A DNA stretch of 13,161 nucleotides, taken from G039029935 sp039029935 (GTDB taxonomy: Bacteria > Chloroflexota > Anaerolineae > Caldilineales > Caldilineaceae). The notes under the pieces are model-generated. The model did not search any database and had not been told where the DNA came from. It saw only the letters and a program-made list of their open reading frames with translations. The stretch's first letter is position 1, and every line of letters begins with the position of its first letter. Positions 1 through 7,108 of the stretch are shown piece after piece. The translations under genes and the position numbers were made by a program. The DNA is taken from positions 1 to 13,161 of the forward strand of contig JBCCFC010000242.1 of assembly GCA_039029935.1 (NCBI GenBank). Reading direction: 5' to 3'.

Positions 1-1
1 C

Positions 2-61
2 CGGGAGACCCTAGGTGGTGAGAGCTTCCTGCTGCCGGCGGACCTGCGGGGGGTTATCTAA
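2..61 (+). CDS. 3' end of an unidentified protein (partial, enters from left edge)
   Basis: Of the three plus-strand frames at the left edge only this one is open; it ends GESFLLPADLRGVI followed by TAA at 59-61, and the other two stop within 20 bases. The stretch is clearly more GC-rich than the following 130 bases, as expected if it is coding. It would converge on the acylase gene that ends at 194. With only 19 codons visible no family can be named, and chance openness cannot be excluded. The gap 62-193 shows no gene or clear terminator. Confidence 0.35.
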   Translation, partial: RETLGGESFLLPADLRGVI

Positions 62-193
62 CTGCACCTGGGTTAGCTCAGAACGCAAAGTTTGCACAAG
101 CTACGACAGAGCAGACACTTCCTATTAACTCGCGTTCAACCTATCTACCAAGTTATCAATGGCAGTGGTTGCACGACCCTCAAAAGCTGCCTG

Positions 194-2677
194 CTACCCC
201 GCAGCTGCCCCAGCGGACTCACTACCGCGCTCCGCACTACCCTCACCAGTCACTTCTTTCTCCACCACTTCACGTCCCCAAGGCATCTTATGATACTCAC
301 CTTCTAGCCACATATCAATCTGATCGCTGTACAATTTACTAAAAGGATGCCCAGATTGGCCGCTTGCGGACACCGTTTGCGCCTTTTCCCAATTGCCTAC
401 TTCATAGACTTGACGGTAGCTGGCCGTGACCTGTGCCAAGCCCATCGGCAGCTTAGGCGCATAGCGTGTTTGGTTGGGCGTTGTACCATCACCACCAATC
501 GGGAAGGGACCACGATTAAAGAAATTGCGTAAAATACGAACGCTGCCCAAGGGATGGACATAGCGCACTTGATGCACACGTCCCCAGTCCCAACGCTGGA
601 ACCCATCACCAACCGTCCTCTTGATGTCTTGGACGGCCATGCGCAACGCCTCTTCAAGCAGTTGTTCGCGTGTACGGGCTTCACCTGTTTGGTGATCAGC
701 ATACCAAGGCGACGCCTCATATTCATTGAAGAGTTCCAGCAATTTGCCTTCGGCGCGCATATGAAAGCTGTTGATCAAAAAGAGCGGTGTGTTGCTGATG
801 CCCATGTAACCATCGGCGGCACTGCCCAACTTTTCCTCGAAGACCATACGTGTCAGGTGGCGCAACATGAAGTGATAGACCAGCGCTGCCGAGCTGTCCA
901 CAGACATCTGAAAGTTCCAGTTACGCATGACACTCAAGGCGTGTCGTTCCCAAGCGTCATCGCTGCCGATTGACGTGAACCAAGGCGTCAATGCTTCGGC
1001 AAATTTACTGCCTTCGTCAAGCTGAATTTGGATCATGTCATTCAACGAAAAGCGATCCTTTTCCCCCAACATCTCTTCAATCCGTGCTGCCCGCCAGCCT
1101 GGGTAAAATTCACAGCTTAAGAAGTGGGGATAATCATCACCCACCATCTTGTGATTGGCCGTCACGATGATGCCAGATTCGGGGTCAAAGAGGCGAGGCA
1201 ATTCTTCATGCGGAACCAGCCCATCCCACTCAGATTGACCCGACCAGCCAGCAACAGGAACCAAGCCTTTGTGGTGTGTGCGTTTGGGGACATCACCCGC
1301 CAAAAGATAGCCAATGTGTCCTTGCTCATCCGCATAGACAAAGTTTTGTGGTGGTGTGGACCAACCTGCCAGTGCTGTGTCAAACTCCGCCCAATTTTTT
1401 GCCTGATTCAGTTGATAGATGGATTGGAGCGATTTCCCTGGTTGATGCGCCATCCACTTGAGTGCCATCGGTGCTGAACCCTCTGGCAACGCATCCTCCT
1501 CCACTAAGCCATTAATGAGCGGACCATGACGCGTCACAACGACCGTTTCGATATATGGCTCGGTTTGGCGACGAATATAAATCGCCTCTTCATAGACCTC
1601 AGCATCCTCAAATTCCCCCATGAATTCAAATGCATGAGGGTTATCCGGATGAGCGCGTTCGAGATAGAGGTCTTGTACATCCACAAAGCTGTTGGTTATC
1701 CCCCATGCAATATGCTCGTTGTGACCAATCAGGACAAAGGGCGAACCCGGGAGTGATGCCCCGCTCACTTCATAGTCTGGACAAGTGAGATGATTTTCGA
1801 CCCATGTGTTGGGAATTTGATGGGTGAGGTGCGGATCGTTGCAGAGGATGGCGCGGCGAGTGAGGGTACGTTTTGGGGCTAACACCCAGCTATTACTGCC
1901 CTGTCCCTCTCCTCCCATGTCCAACCACTTCTTGAGTTCGTGGTACTGTTTGAGGAGCAACCCTGCTGTATCCTGAATGCGCTGAACCTCTTGGCTGTTG
2001 ACCCCTTCAAGGATAATCGGGACTTCACCGGCATAGTCTGGCTCCAATTCCGCTGCACGTTCAGGGCCAAGCTCATGCAATAGCTGTAAGCGGGTCAACT
2101 CACTGACCCAGTTGGTACTCAACGACCACGCCATCACCTTGGTAAAGCCCAGTGTATCAACAGGTCGCCAAGGTTCAGGTGGGACTCGTAACAGGTTTAG
2201 TTCTGCCGCAAGCCGTCCCGGATGTGTCTCAATAAAGGCGTTGACGCCTTCCGCATACCACTCAAGAGCCTGCCGCGTTTCATCGTCCAGTGTTTCCAGT
2301 TCTGCTTGTGCCGCACGATGAAAGCCAATGATGCGACTAAAGCGATCCGCATCTAACGCTGCTGCCCCAAAAATTTCAGATAGTCGCCCTTGCGCCATAC
2401 GGCGATTTTGCTCCATTTGCCACAGCCGATCCTGTGCATGCGCAAAGCCCTGCGCACGAAAGATATCTGCCCGGCTCTCCGCATAGATATGTGGAATGCC
2501 ATATTTATCACGTAAAATCTCAACAGATGCATCCAATACATCCAGTTGAATGTTGTTGTCATAGTCTGGCACAGGACGTTGTACCATCCGCCAGTAAACA
2601 TAAAAAAAGGCTAAACCAACAAGGCCCAGTAAAAGTACAAAACCAATAAGCGTGATCAGTGTCGCTGCGATTGTCAT
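194..2677 (-). CDS. Penicillin acylase family protein (membrane-anchored Ntn amidohydrolase)
   Basis: An 827-residue protein of the penicillin G acylase / acyl-homoserine-lactone acylase family, which hydrolyses amide bonds of N-acyl substrates after autocatalytic cleavage into alpha and beta chains. Residues 5-28 form one hydrophobic segment, so the enzyme is probably exported and anchored. The alpha-chain part begins near residue 45 (VEILRDKYGIPHIYAES). The nucleophile is predicted to be Ser261 in GQGSNSW, the new N-terminus of the beta chain, followed by NDPHL. Asn508 (IVTANHK) and an Arg at 529 or 532 (GWRAARIEEML) match the oxyanion-hole Asn and conserved Arg regions. The C-terminus carries GQSGHPFSKLYSDQ, typical of the family. 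Length is normal. An AGGA lies 5 bases before the ATG, and a minus-strand TATAAT sits at 2693-2698 without a clear -35. The substrate (beta-lactam, acyl-homoserine lactone, other acyl amide) cannot be told from sequence. It stands alone, divergent from the next gene. Confidence 0.93.
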   Translation of the reverse strand: MTIAATLITLIGFVLLLGLVGLAFFYVYWRMVQRPVPDYDNNIQLDVLDASVEILRDKYGIPHIYAESRADIFRAQGFAHAQDRLWQMEQNRRMAQGRLSEIFGAAALDADRFSRIIGFHRAAQAELETLDDETRQALEWYAEGVNAFIETHPGRLAAELNLLRVPPEPWRPVDTLGFTKVMAWSLSTNWVSELTRLQLLHELGPERAAELEPDYAGEVPIILEGVNSQEVQRIQDTAGLLLKQYHELKKWLDMGGEGQGSNSWVLAPKRTLTRRAILCNDPHLTHQIPNTWVENHLTCPDYEVSGASLPGSPFVLIGHNEHIAWGITNSFVDVQDLYLERAHPDNPHAFEFMGEFEDAEVYEEAIYIRRQTEPYIETVVVTRHGPLINGLVEEDALPEGSAPMALKWMAHQPGKSLQSIYQLNQAKNWAEFDTALAGWSTPPQNFVYADEQGHIGYLLAGDVPKRTHHKGLVPVAGWSGQSEWDGLVPHEELPRLFDPESGIIVTANHKMVGDDYPHFLSCEFYPGWRAARIEEMLGEKDRFSLNDMIQIQLDEGSKFAEALTPWFTSIGSDDAWERHALSVMRNWNFQMSVDSSAALVYHFMLRHLTRMVFEEKLGSAADGYMGISNTPLFLINSFHMRAEGKLLELFNEYEASPWYADHQTGEARTREQLLEEALRMAVQDIKRTVGDGFQRWDWGRVHQVRYVHPLGSVRILRNFFNRGPFPIGGDGTTPNQTRYAPKLPMGLAQVTASYRQVYEVGNWEKAQTVSASGQSGHPFSKLYSDQIDMWLEGEYHKMPWGREVVEKEVTGEGSAERGSESAGAAAG

Positions 2678-2784
2678 TTTTATCCTGTATGGATTATAGT
2701 TTGATGCGTAAATTTGATACTCAATTTATAACACACTCTTGGCATTTACAAGGCGTTTTAGATTACGATTAAGGTGTTTCGTAA

Positions 2785-2803
2785 CACGGGCAGGATGCCC
2801 GTG
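2785..2803. repeat. GC-rich palindrome, 8-bp stem with 3-nt loop
   Basis: CACGGGCA, loop GGA, TGCCCGTG form a perfect hairpin, followed by CTGTTTT. It lies between two divergent genes, 7 bases before the AGAGGA ribosome binding site of the downstream gene, so it is not placed as a terminator for either neighbour. I recall similar GGCAGGATGCC palindromes as dispersed intergenic repeats in Cyanobacteria and relatives; copy number here cannot be judged from one window. Confidence 0.6.
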
Positions 2804-2825
2804 CTGTTTTAGAGGAATGATGGAG

Positions 2826-3584
2826 ATGACTAAAGATTCGCACAGCAAACCATTGATTGGACTTACAACGTTGCATGGCAGACCAGACTGGGTGGCAGAA
2901 AAGACCCAGAATTATCGAAATTCGTTGGAGAAACATGGCGCAGACTGGGTGATTTTGGCAGCGGACACACCCACAATCCTGCCTGATGGGACAACGTTTA
3001 CACCGGATGAAAAAGGGCGGCTACCTGTGGAGGTGCTGGACCATCTGGATGGCCTAGTTCTCTCTGGTGGAGGTGATGTTGCCCCACATTACTTTGGCGA
3101 GGAAATGAACGGGGCCAACCCCAAGGCCATTGATGAGAAGCGCGATGAATTGGAGTTGACCCTCTCGGAGGCGGCCATGAACAAAGATATGCCCATCTTT
3201 GCCATCTGCCGAGGATGCCAAGTGCTTAATGTTGCTGCTGGTGGCGGCATGGTCCAACACTTTGAGGGGCATCGTTCTTGGGATAAAGAGAACCCCAATC
3301 ATCATGGTGTCACACTCAAACCCAACACCAAAATTCATGACATTTTAGGGAGCGAAGACATCATGGTCAACACCCATCACCACCAAGGGTTGAGTTTGGG
3401 GACGTTGGCTGATGGCTTTGTGCCAACGGGAATGGCCGACCCCGACACATGGTTGGTCGAGTCGTTTGAGAGTGATGCGCATACATGGATCATTGGTGTG
3501 CAGTGGCATCCAGAGCGTGTGGCGACACTGCCAGAAGAGCAGGGGGAATTGTGGATGAGCTTTGTGGAGGCTTGTCGGAAATAG
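2826..3584 (+). CDS. Gamma-glutamyl-gamma-aminobutyrate hydrolase family protein (class I glutamine amidotransferase-like, peptidase C26)
   Basis: A 252-residue protein of the PuuD / peptidase C26 family, which cleaves gamma-glutamyl amides such as gamma-Glu-GABA in putrescine breakdown. Visible motifs in order, numbered from this start: KPLIGLTT near the N-terminus, LVLSGGGDVAPHYFGEE around 78-93, the nucleophile elbow AICRGCQVLNV with Cys128, VNTHHHQGL around 181-188, and GVQWHPE with His228 and Glu230 completing the Cys-His-Glu triad. Length fits the family. The reading frame is open back to 2739, but a start there would translate the palindrome at 2785-2803; ATG codons at 2817, 2820 and 2826 are all possible, and 2826 has AGAGGA at 9 bases. 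No puuA/B/C neighbours are present, so the exact substrate is uncertain. It lies 81 bases before queA on the same strand, separated by an inverted repeat. Confidence 0.9.
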   Translation: MTKDSHSKPLIGLTTLHGRPDWVAEKTQNYRNSLEKHGADWVILAADTPTILPDGTTFTPDEKGRLPVEVLDHLDGLVLSGGGDVAPHYFGEEMNGANPKAIDEKRDELELTLSEAAMNKDMPIFAICRGCQVLNVAAGGGMVQHFEGHRSWDKENPNHHGVTLKPNTKIHDILGSEDIMVNTHHHQGLSLGTLADGFVPTGMADPDTWLVESFESDAHTWIIGVQWHPERVATLPEEQGELWMSFVEACRK

Positions 3585-3593
3585 TCCGTTGCG

Positions 3594-3658
3594 CCCTTCC
3601 AGGAAGGGATGACAACCATTCGACTAAGCCTATAGCTGTACATCCCTTCCTGGAAGGA
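3594..3658 (+). repeat. Long inverted repeat overlapping the queA ribosome binding site
   Basis: The arms are 3594-3611 (CCCTTCCAGGAAGGGATG) and 3641-3658 (CATCCCTTCCTGGAAGGA), which pair at 17 of 18 positions across a 29-base spacer. Each arm is itself nearly palindromic around CCCTTCC-W-GGAAGGG. The second arm runs into the queA Shine-Dalgarno AAGGAGG at 3654-3660, so four bases of that site would be paired in the folded RNA. It could be a dispersed repeat, a terminator-like structure for the upstream gene (but no U tract follows), or a translational control element. Confidence 0.75.
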
Positions 3659-3665
3659 GGAAACC

Positions 3666-4757
3666 GTGAAAACATCACTATTTGACTACGATCTCCCCCC
3701 ATCATTCATCGCCCAACAACCCATTGAGCCACGCGACCATAGCCGTCTGCTCGTCTATCACCGTACCAGCGGCCAAATCGACCACCGCCACTTCTACGAT
3801 ATCGGTGACTATTTACAATCAGGCGATCTACTCATCGGCAACAACAGCCGTGTCATCCCCGCCCGTTTACATGGCCGTAAACCGACAGGGGGCAAAGTCG
3901 AGGTGTTTCTCCTTCGTCAATTGAGTAATGACGGTTTAACATGGGAATGTTTGGTGCGTGGCCGCAATCTACAGCAAGATGCGGTTGTATTGATTTCGCC
4001 TCTTGATGGTAAAACTGAAGAAATTGAGGGCAGAATCATCGAAGTACGCCCAACAGGAACACGAGTCCTCACCTTTGTCGCGCCTGTCAACTCTGTTGGC
4101 GAGATGCCCCTGCCACCCTACATCACTGAGTATGTTGGTGACAGCGAACGCTACCAAACCATCTATGCTCAACCAGAAGGTAGTGCCGCCGCACCAACGG
4201 CTGGCCTGCATTTTACTCCAGAACGACTGCTTGCATTACGCGAAAAAGGAATTGATTTTGAGACGGTAACACTACACGTTGGGCTAGACACCTTTCGACC
4301 AGTCAAAGTGGACGAGATTGAGTCACACGAAATTCACAGCGAATGGGCAGAACTCTCTGCACAGACAGCCAGACGCATCAACGAGACGACGTTGCAGGGT
4401 GGGCGCATCGTTGCCGTCGGTACAACCAGTACACGAACATTAGAGTGGGCGGCGACATCAGCACAGGGTGTTGATCCCTATGACACAGCCGCCTGCCCTT
4501 GGCAGCGAGTGACCGCGTTCGCTGGGGATGTCGACCTGTACATTCGACCGAACTATCGCTTTCGTGCGGTCGATGCGCTTATTACCAATTTCCATTTACC
4601 TAAATCAAGTCTGCTGATGTTGGTGAGCGCGTTTATGGCGCAAGGAGCGGGTGACGACATAGATGTGGGGAGGCGTATACTACTGGACGTATACGAAGGG
4701 GCCAAGTGTGAAGGGTATCGCTTCTTTAGTTTTGGGGATGCCATGTTGATTTTGTGA
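3666..4757 (+). CDS. queA: S-adenosylmethionine:tRNA ribosyltransferase-isomerase QueA
   Basis: QueA moves the ribosyl group of S-adenosylmethionine onto 7-aminomethyl-7-deazaguanine in tRNA and isomerises it to epoxyqueuosine, a cytoplasmic step of queuosine synthesis. The 363-residue length is usual. Family signatures run along the whole protein: LPPSFIAQQPIEPRDHSRLL (10-29), GDLLIGNNSRVIPARLHG (53-70) and TGGKVEVFLL (74-83), PLPPYI (148-153), AAPTAGLHFT (175-184), VTLHVGLDTFRPV (201-213), HEIHSEW (221-227), VGTTSTRTLE (251-260), DALITNFHLPKSSLLMLVSAF (303-323) and the C-terminal YRFFSFGDAMLI. It starts at GTG with AAGGAGG five bases upstream; no better ATG exists. The GLDTF variant of the usual GxGTF loop is the only notable change. 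No other queuosine genes are in the window. The inverted repeat at 3594-3658 could modulate its translation. Confidence 0.97.
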   Translation: MKTSLFDYDLPPSFIAQQPIEPRDHSRLLVYHRTSGQIDHRHFYDIGDYLQSGDLLIGNNSRVIPARLHGRKPTGGKVEVFLLRQLSNDGLTWECLVRGRNLQQDAVVLISPLDGKTEEIEGRIIEVRPTGTRVLTFVAPVNSVGEMPLPPYITEYVGDSERYQTIYAQPEGSAAAPTAGLHFTPERLLALREKGIDFETVTLHVGLDTFRPVKVDEIESHEIHSEWAELSAQTARRINETTLQGGRIVAVGTTSTRTLEWAATSAQGVDPYDTAACPWQRVTAFAGDVDLYIRPNYRFRAVDALITNFHLPKSSLLMLVSAFMAQGAGDDIDVGRRILLDVYEGAKCEGYRFFSFGDAMLIL

Positions 4758-4769
4758 GTGTAGTTTTAT

Positions 4770-4967
4770 GATGCTGGTCGTGTGTGTGATGTTTCAGCTT
4801 GCGGCAATGACAATCAAGGCTATATGAATGCCTTGGTAAGAAAGCGTGGTAGATTAGATGAGAGAAGCTCAATAGCCGAGTAAGCCTAACCAGTCATCAA
4901 TGGAAGTAGGATTGCTTCTGGATCAAAAGATGCTACAGCACGAATTTGGAGAGTTTCCCACGATTAA
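4770..4967 (+). pseudogene. Remnant of a WD40-repeat protein (3' end)
   Basis: One plus-strand frame carries two WD40-like repeat ends: DAGRVCDVSACG from 4770 and GSRIASGSKDATARIWRV at 4902-4955, then SHD and TAA (4965-4967). The second matches the WD40 pattern G-x-x-I-A-S-G-S-x-D-x-T-x-R-I-W closely. Both lie in the same frame, 53 codons apart by their Asp residues, somewhat more than the usual 40-43. Two in-frame stops (4881 and 4887) and no start or ribosome binding site mark it as decayed. The upstream part must have been lost or replaced where queA now ends (4757). WD40 repeats of this type sit at the C-terminus of large scaffold or NACHT/kinase proteins in Chloroflexota and Cyanobacteria; the original domain context is gone. 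Confidence 0.6.
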
Positions 4968-5016
4968 TTAGAATGAGTTGATACAAAGTAAAAAAATACA
5001 AACACTGAACCCTTCG

Positions 5017-5045
5017 GATTCTCTAGTGAGAATCGCTGCATTCTC
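5017..5045 (+). other. Two overlapping, mutually exclusive small hairpins
   Basis: GATTCTC-TAGT-GAGAATC (5017-5034, 7-bp stem) overlaps a second possible hairpin GAGAAT-CGCTGC-ATTCTC (5028-5033 with 5040-5045). Both use the GAGAAT segment, so only one can form at a time, 33 bases before the strong terminator at 5078. The arrangement resembles an anti-structure but no gene lies between it and the terminator. Confidence 0.35.
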
Positions 5046-5077
5046 TACATTTTTTCACCCAATTCTACTATAACAAA

Positions 5078-5119
5078 AAAAGAGGGGCTGGTTAGATTCA
5101 TCTAACCAGCCCCTCTTTT
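5078..5119. terminator. Strong bidirectional intrinsic terminator
   Basis: A perfect 19-bp stem (5078-5096 with 5101-5119) closed by a 4-base TTCA loop; the GC-rich core is GAGGGGCTGG / CCAGCCCCTC. The stem base is A/T paired and both flanks have short A and T tracts, giving a U-rich 3' end for transcripts from either direction. It lies 320 bases after queA and 322 before the cytochrome gene. It may end queA readthrough, the transcript of the former WD40 gene, or an unannotated small RNA. Confidence 0.85.
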
Positions 5120-5441
5120 ATACCACACAAGGAGAAAACCATTGAAAACCCATTACCCAATCCATCTATAGTTTAGCACGGAATGCAGTCCGCTGTATCG
5201 GCATCATGTTGGATTTTGGGTGATCATTTGATGGATGCTAAGACGTTTATCCGCTCAGTCAACTGACGTAAAAAGGGGGTTACACGATGGAAGGGTAGTA
5301 GACAAATGTATCAGCATCAGTAATTTTCTAAGGATCAATTTTGATGATGGGACAAAGTAAGGTATTCTTGCCCAAGGATAAAAATTTCGGGATTCAACAA
5401 GATAGAGCCAAACCATCAAAACTATCAAAGAGGGGAAACAG
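5120..5441. other. Intergenic stretch without a recognisable gene
   Basis: About 320 bases upstream of the cytochrome gene. I see no homologous protein fragment, RNA gene or clear -35/-10 pair. A nine-codon TTG-started reading frame at 5142-5171 is preceded by AAGGAG at seven bases, but its length makes it unconvincing. The cytochrome ribosome binding site AGAGG is at 5429-5433. The promoter of that gene must lie here but I cannot place it. Confidence 0.5.
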
Positions 5442-7088
5442 ATGTTATACACCAAACACGCCATATATCTACGAGTTCTACTGCTGCTTGGTCTACCCAT
5501 TGCCTTTGGGCTTATCTTCTGGAGCAGTCTATCAAGCGTACAAGCGCAAAACGTGATTCCTCAACAAGTCATTACGGACGAACCAACCCTACCAAACCCA
5601 GCATTTAACTATGCCAATATTCGGCTTCCAGCGCACTTTCGCGGCGGCGGGGTTCGTAATTTAGACAACACACCCATCACCAATACCGTAACCAATGAGG
5701 GGGCAACGCTAGGGCGTGTCCTCTTCTATGACACCAAAATGTCTATCGACGATACGGTCTCTTGTAGCTCGTGTCACCTCCAGACCAATGGCTTTTCCGA
5801 TCCTGACCAATTTAGCACGGGCGTCAACGGCCAGACACCACGCAACTCGATGGGGCTTGCCAACAACCTCTACTATCCCAACGGCAAATTCTTCTGGGAT
5901 GAACGCGCCGCCACGCTGGAGCATCAAGTCCTGCTGCCGATTCAGGATGCGGTCGAAATGAACTTGACGCTGGAGGCCCTTGTCGCCAAGCTAGAGGCAA
6001 CTACCTATTATCCCGATCTTTTTGAGGCGACCTTTGGGGATAATGAAATTACCTCAACGCGCATTTCACTGGCATTGGCGCAATTTCTGCGCTCAATGGT
6101 TTCCTATCAGTCACGGCTAGATCAAGCATTGGAAGCAGATGATGAGCTGAGTCTGCTGACAGCCGAGGAACTGCAAGGCAGGGAATTGTTTAATGGACCA
6201 CCTGCGGGCTGTAGTCGCTGTCATCGCTTCGAGGTGCAGGTGGCGGAGGTAGCGTTTAATAATGGTCTTGATGCAACGCTGACCGATTTGGGTGTGGGTG
6301 GAGCCAATGGGGTTTCAACCGATGAGGGTAAATTCAAAGTACCATCGCTACGCAACATCGAGCTGACCGGCCCCTATATGCATGATGGCCGTTTTGATAC
6401 GCTGGAGGAAGTGGTCGAATTCTACAATTCGGAGATACAGGTCTCCCCCAACATTGATGCACGCCTGCTTCGCCCCAATGGAGACGCTGTGCGTATGAAT
6501 TTGACCGATGAAGACAAGGCTGCGCTGGTTGCTTACATGAAAACCTTTACCGATGAAACATTTATCACCGACCCGAAATTTTCCAATCCATTTGCCACAG
6601 CACAGGCGACAGAGACACCCACCGAGACGCCAACCAATACTCCTGTGCCAACCGATACTCCTGTGCCAACCAATACCCCTGTGCCGACCAGTACTCCTGT
6701 GCCAACCAATACACCGACCCCGACGCCGACCAACACCTCTGTACCAACTGACACGCCAGCACCTCTGCCAACCGATACATCGACACCAACCAATACCCCT
6801 GTGCCAACAAATACACCGACACTGACCAATACGCCTGCGCCAATAGATACACCGACGCCCACTTTAACTCAAACGCCTATGCCAACGGCAACCTTGACAT
6901 CTGCCCCGACAGCTACAGGAACTTCGACAGTAACTTCGACAGTGGCAGCAACGCCAGTCAGCACCCCTACACGAAGACCCACACCCACCCGACCCGCTCG
7001 ACCTACCCCAGATGCGGCAGCAGAGCCGCTTACGGAGCCTGCCTCAGATGAGGTCCAGCCAGTATTCTTGCCGATTGTAAGTCGTTGA
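5442..7088 (+). CDS. Exported di-haem cytochrome c peroxidase / MauG-like protein with Pro/Thr-rich stalk
   Basis: A 548-residue member of the bacterial di-haem cytochrome c peroxidase family, which reduces hydrogen peroxide with electrons from small redox carriers, or in MauG-like members oxidises a protein substrate. Residues 12-30 are hydrophobic and VQA-QN near 35/36 looks like a signal peptidase site, so it acts outside the membrane. Two c-type haem motifs are present: CSSCH (108-112) and CSRCH (257-261). FFWDERAATLEHQVLLPI (150-167) with Glu172-Met173 and the distal YMHDGRF (Met313 a likely haem ligand) are family hallmarks. Catalysis ends near residue 372. Residues 391-523 are a low-complexity TPVPTNTP stalk, and the protein ends PVFLPIVSR. 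AGAGG lies eight bases before the ATG. The aminotransferase follows 20 bases downstream, probably co-transcribed. The stalk and tail are not part of classical periplasmic peroxidases and suggest a surface-exposed location. Confidence 0.93.
   Translation: MLYTKHAIYLRVLLLLGLPIAFGLIFWSSLSSVQAQNVIPQQVITDEPTLPNPAFNYANIRLPAHFRGGGVRNLDNTPITNTVTNEGATLGRVLFYDTKMSIDDTVSCSSCHLQTNGFSDPDQFSTGVNGQTPRNSMGLANNLYYPNGKFFWDERAATLEHQVLLPIQDAVEMNLTLEALVAKLEATTYYPDLFEATFGDNEITSTRISLALAQFLRSMVSYQSRLDQALEADDELSLLTAEELQGRELFNGPPAGCSRCHRFEVQVAEVAFNNGLDATLTDLGVGGANGVSTDEGKFKVPSLRNIELTGPYMHDGRFDTLEEVVEFYNSEIQVSPNIDARLLRPNGDAVRMNLTDEDKAALVAYMKTFTDETFITDPKFSNPFATAQATETPTETPTNTPVPTDTPVPTNTPVPTSTPVPTNTPTPTPTNTSVPTDTPAPLPTDTSTPTNTPVPTNTPTLTNTPAPIDTPTPTLTQTPMPTATLTSAPTATGTSTVTSTVAATPVSTPTRRPTPTRPARPTPDAAAEPLTEPASDEVQPVFLPIVSR
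6612..7010 (+). repeat. Degenerate Pro/Thr-rich repeat within the cytochrome gene
   Basis: The DNA encodes residues 391-523 as imperfect PVPTNTP-type units; nearly identical segments such as CCTGTGCCAACCAATAC recur with small changes. The protein reading is a rigid, extended, probably glycosylated stalk as in many secreted Chloroflexota proteins. The variable spacing of the units points to slippage or unequal recombination. Confidence 0.9.
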
Positions 7089-7108
7089 TGAGGTCAGAAG
7101 GACACAAC

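Noticed and set aside
397..726. Alternative minus-strand open frame inside the acylase gene
   Set aside because: It overlaps a well-supported coding region in another frame, with no recognisable motifs.
2739..2825. Upstream in-frame start extending the gamma-Glu-GABA hydrolase by 29 residues
   Set aside because: The extra residues are basic and Cys-rich, unlike the family N-terminus, translate the palindrome at 2785-2803, and lack a ribosome binding site; AGAGGA points to the ATG at 2826.
5008..5045. Possible tRNA T-arm (TTCGGATTC)
   Set aside because: No acceptor, D or anticodon stems can be built around it; the bases instead form the small hairpins listed.
5142..5171. Nine-codon leader-peptide-like frame (TTG start, AAGGAG at seven bases)
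   Set aside because: Too short, uncommon start, no regulatory codon bias, and no gene within 250 bases downstream whose attenuation it could control.
6533..6862. Gly/Val-rich minus-strand open frame over the Pro/Thr stalk
   Set aside because: It is the antisense reading of the TPVPTNTP codons; low complexity keeps the opposite frames open.
7085..7108. TTG/ATG start of the aminotransferase overlapping the cytochrome stop
   Set aside because: No ribosome binding site; AGAAGGA at six bases supports the ATG at 7109, where family similarity begins.
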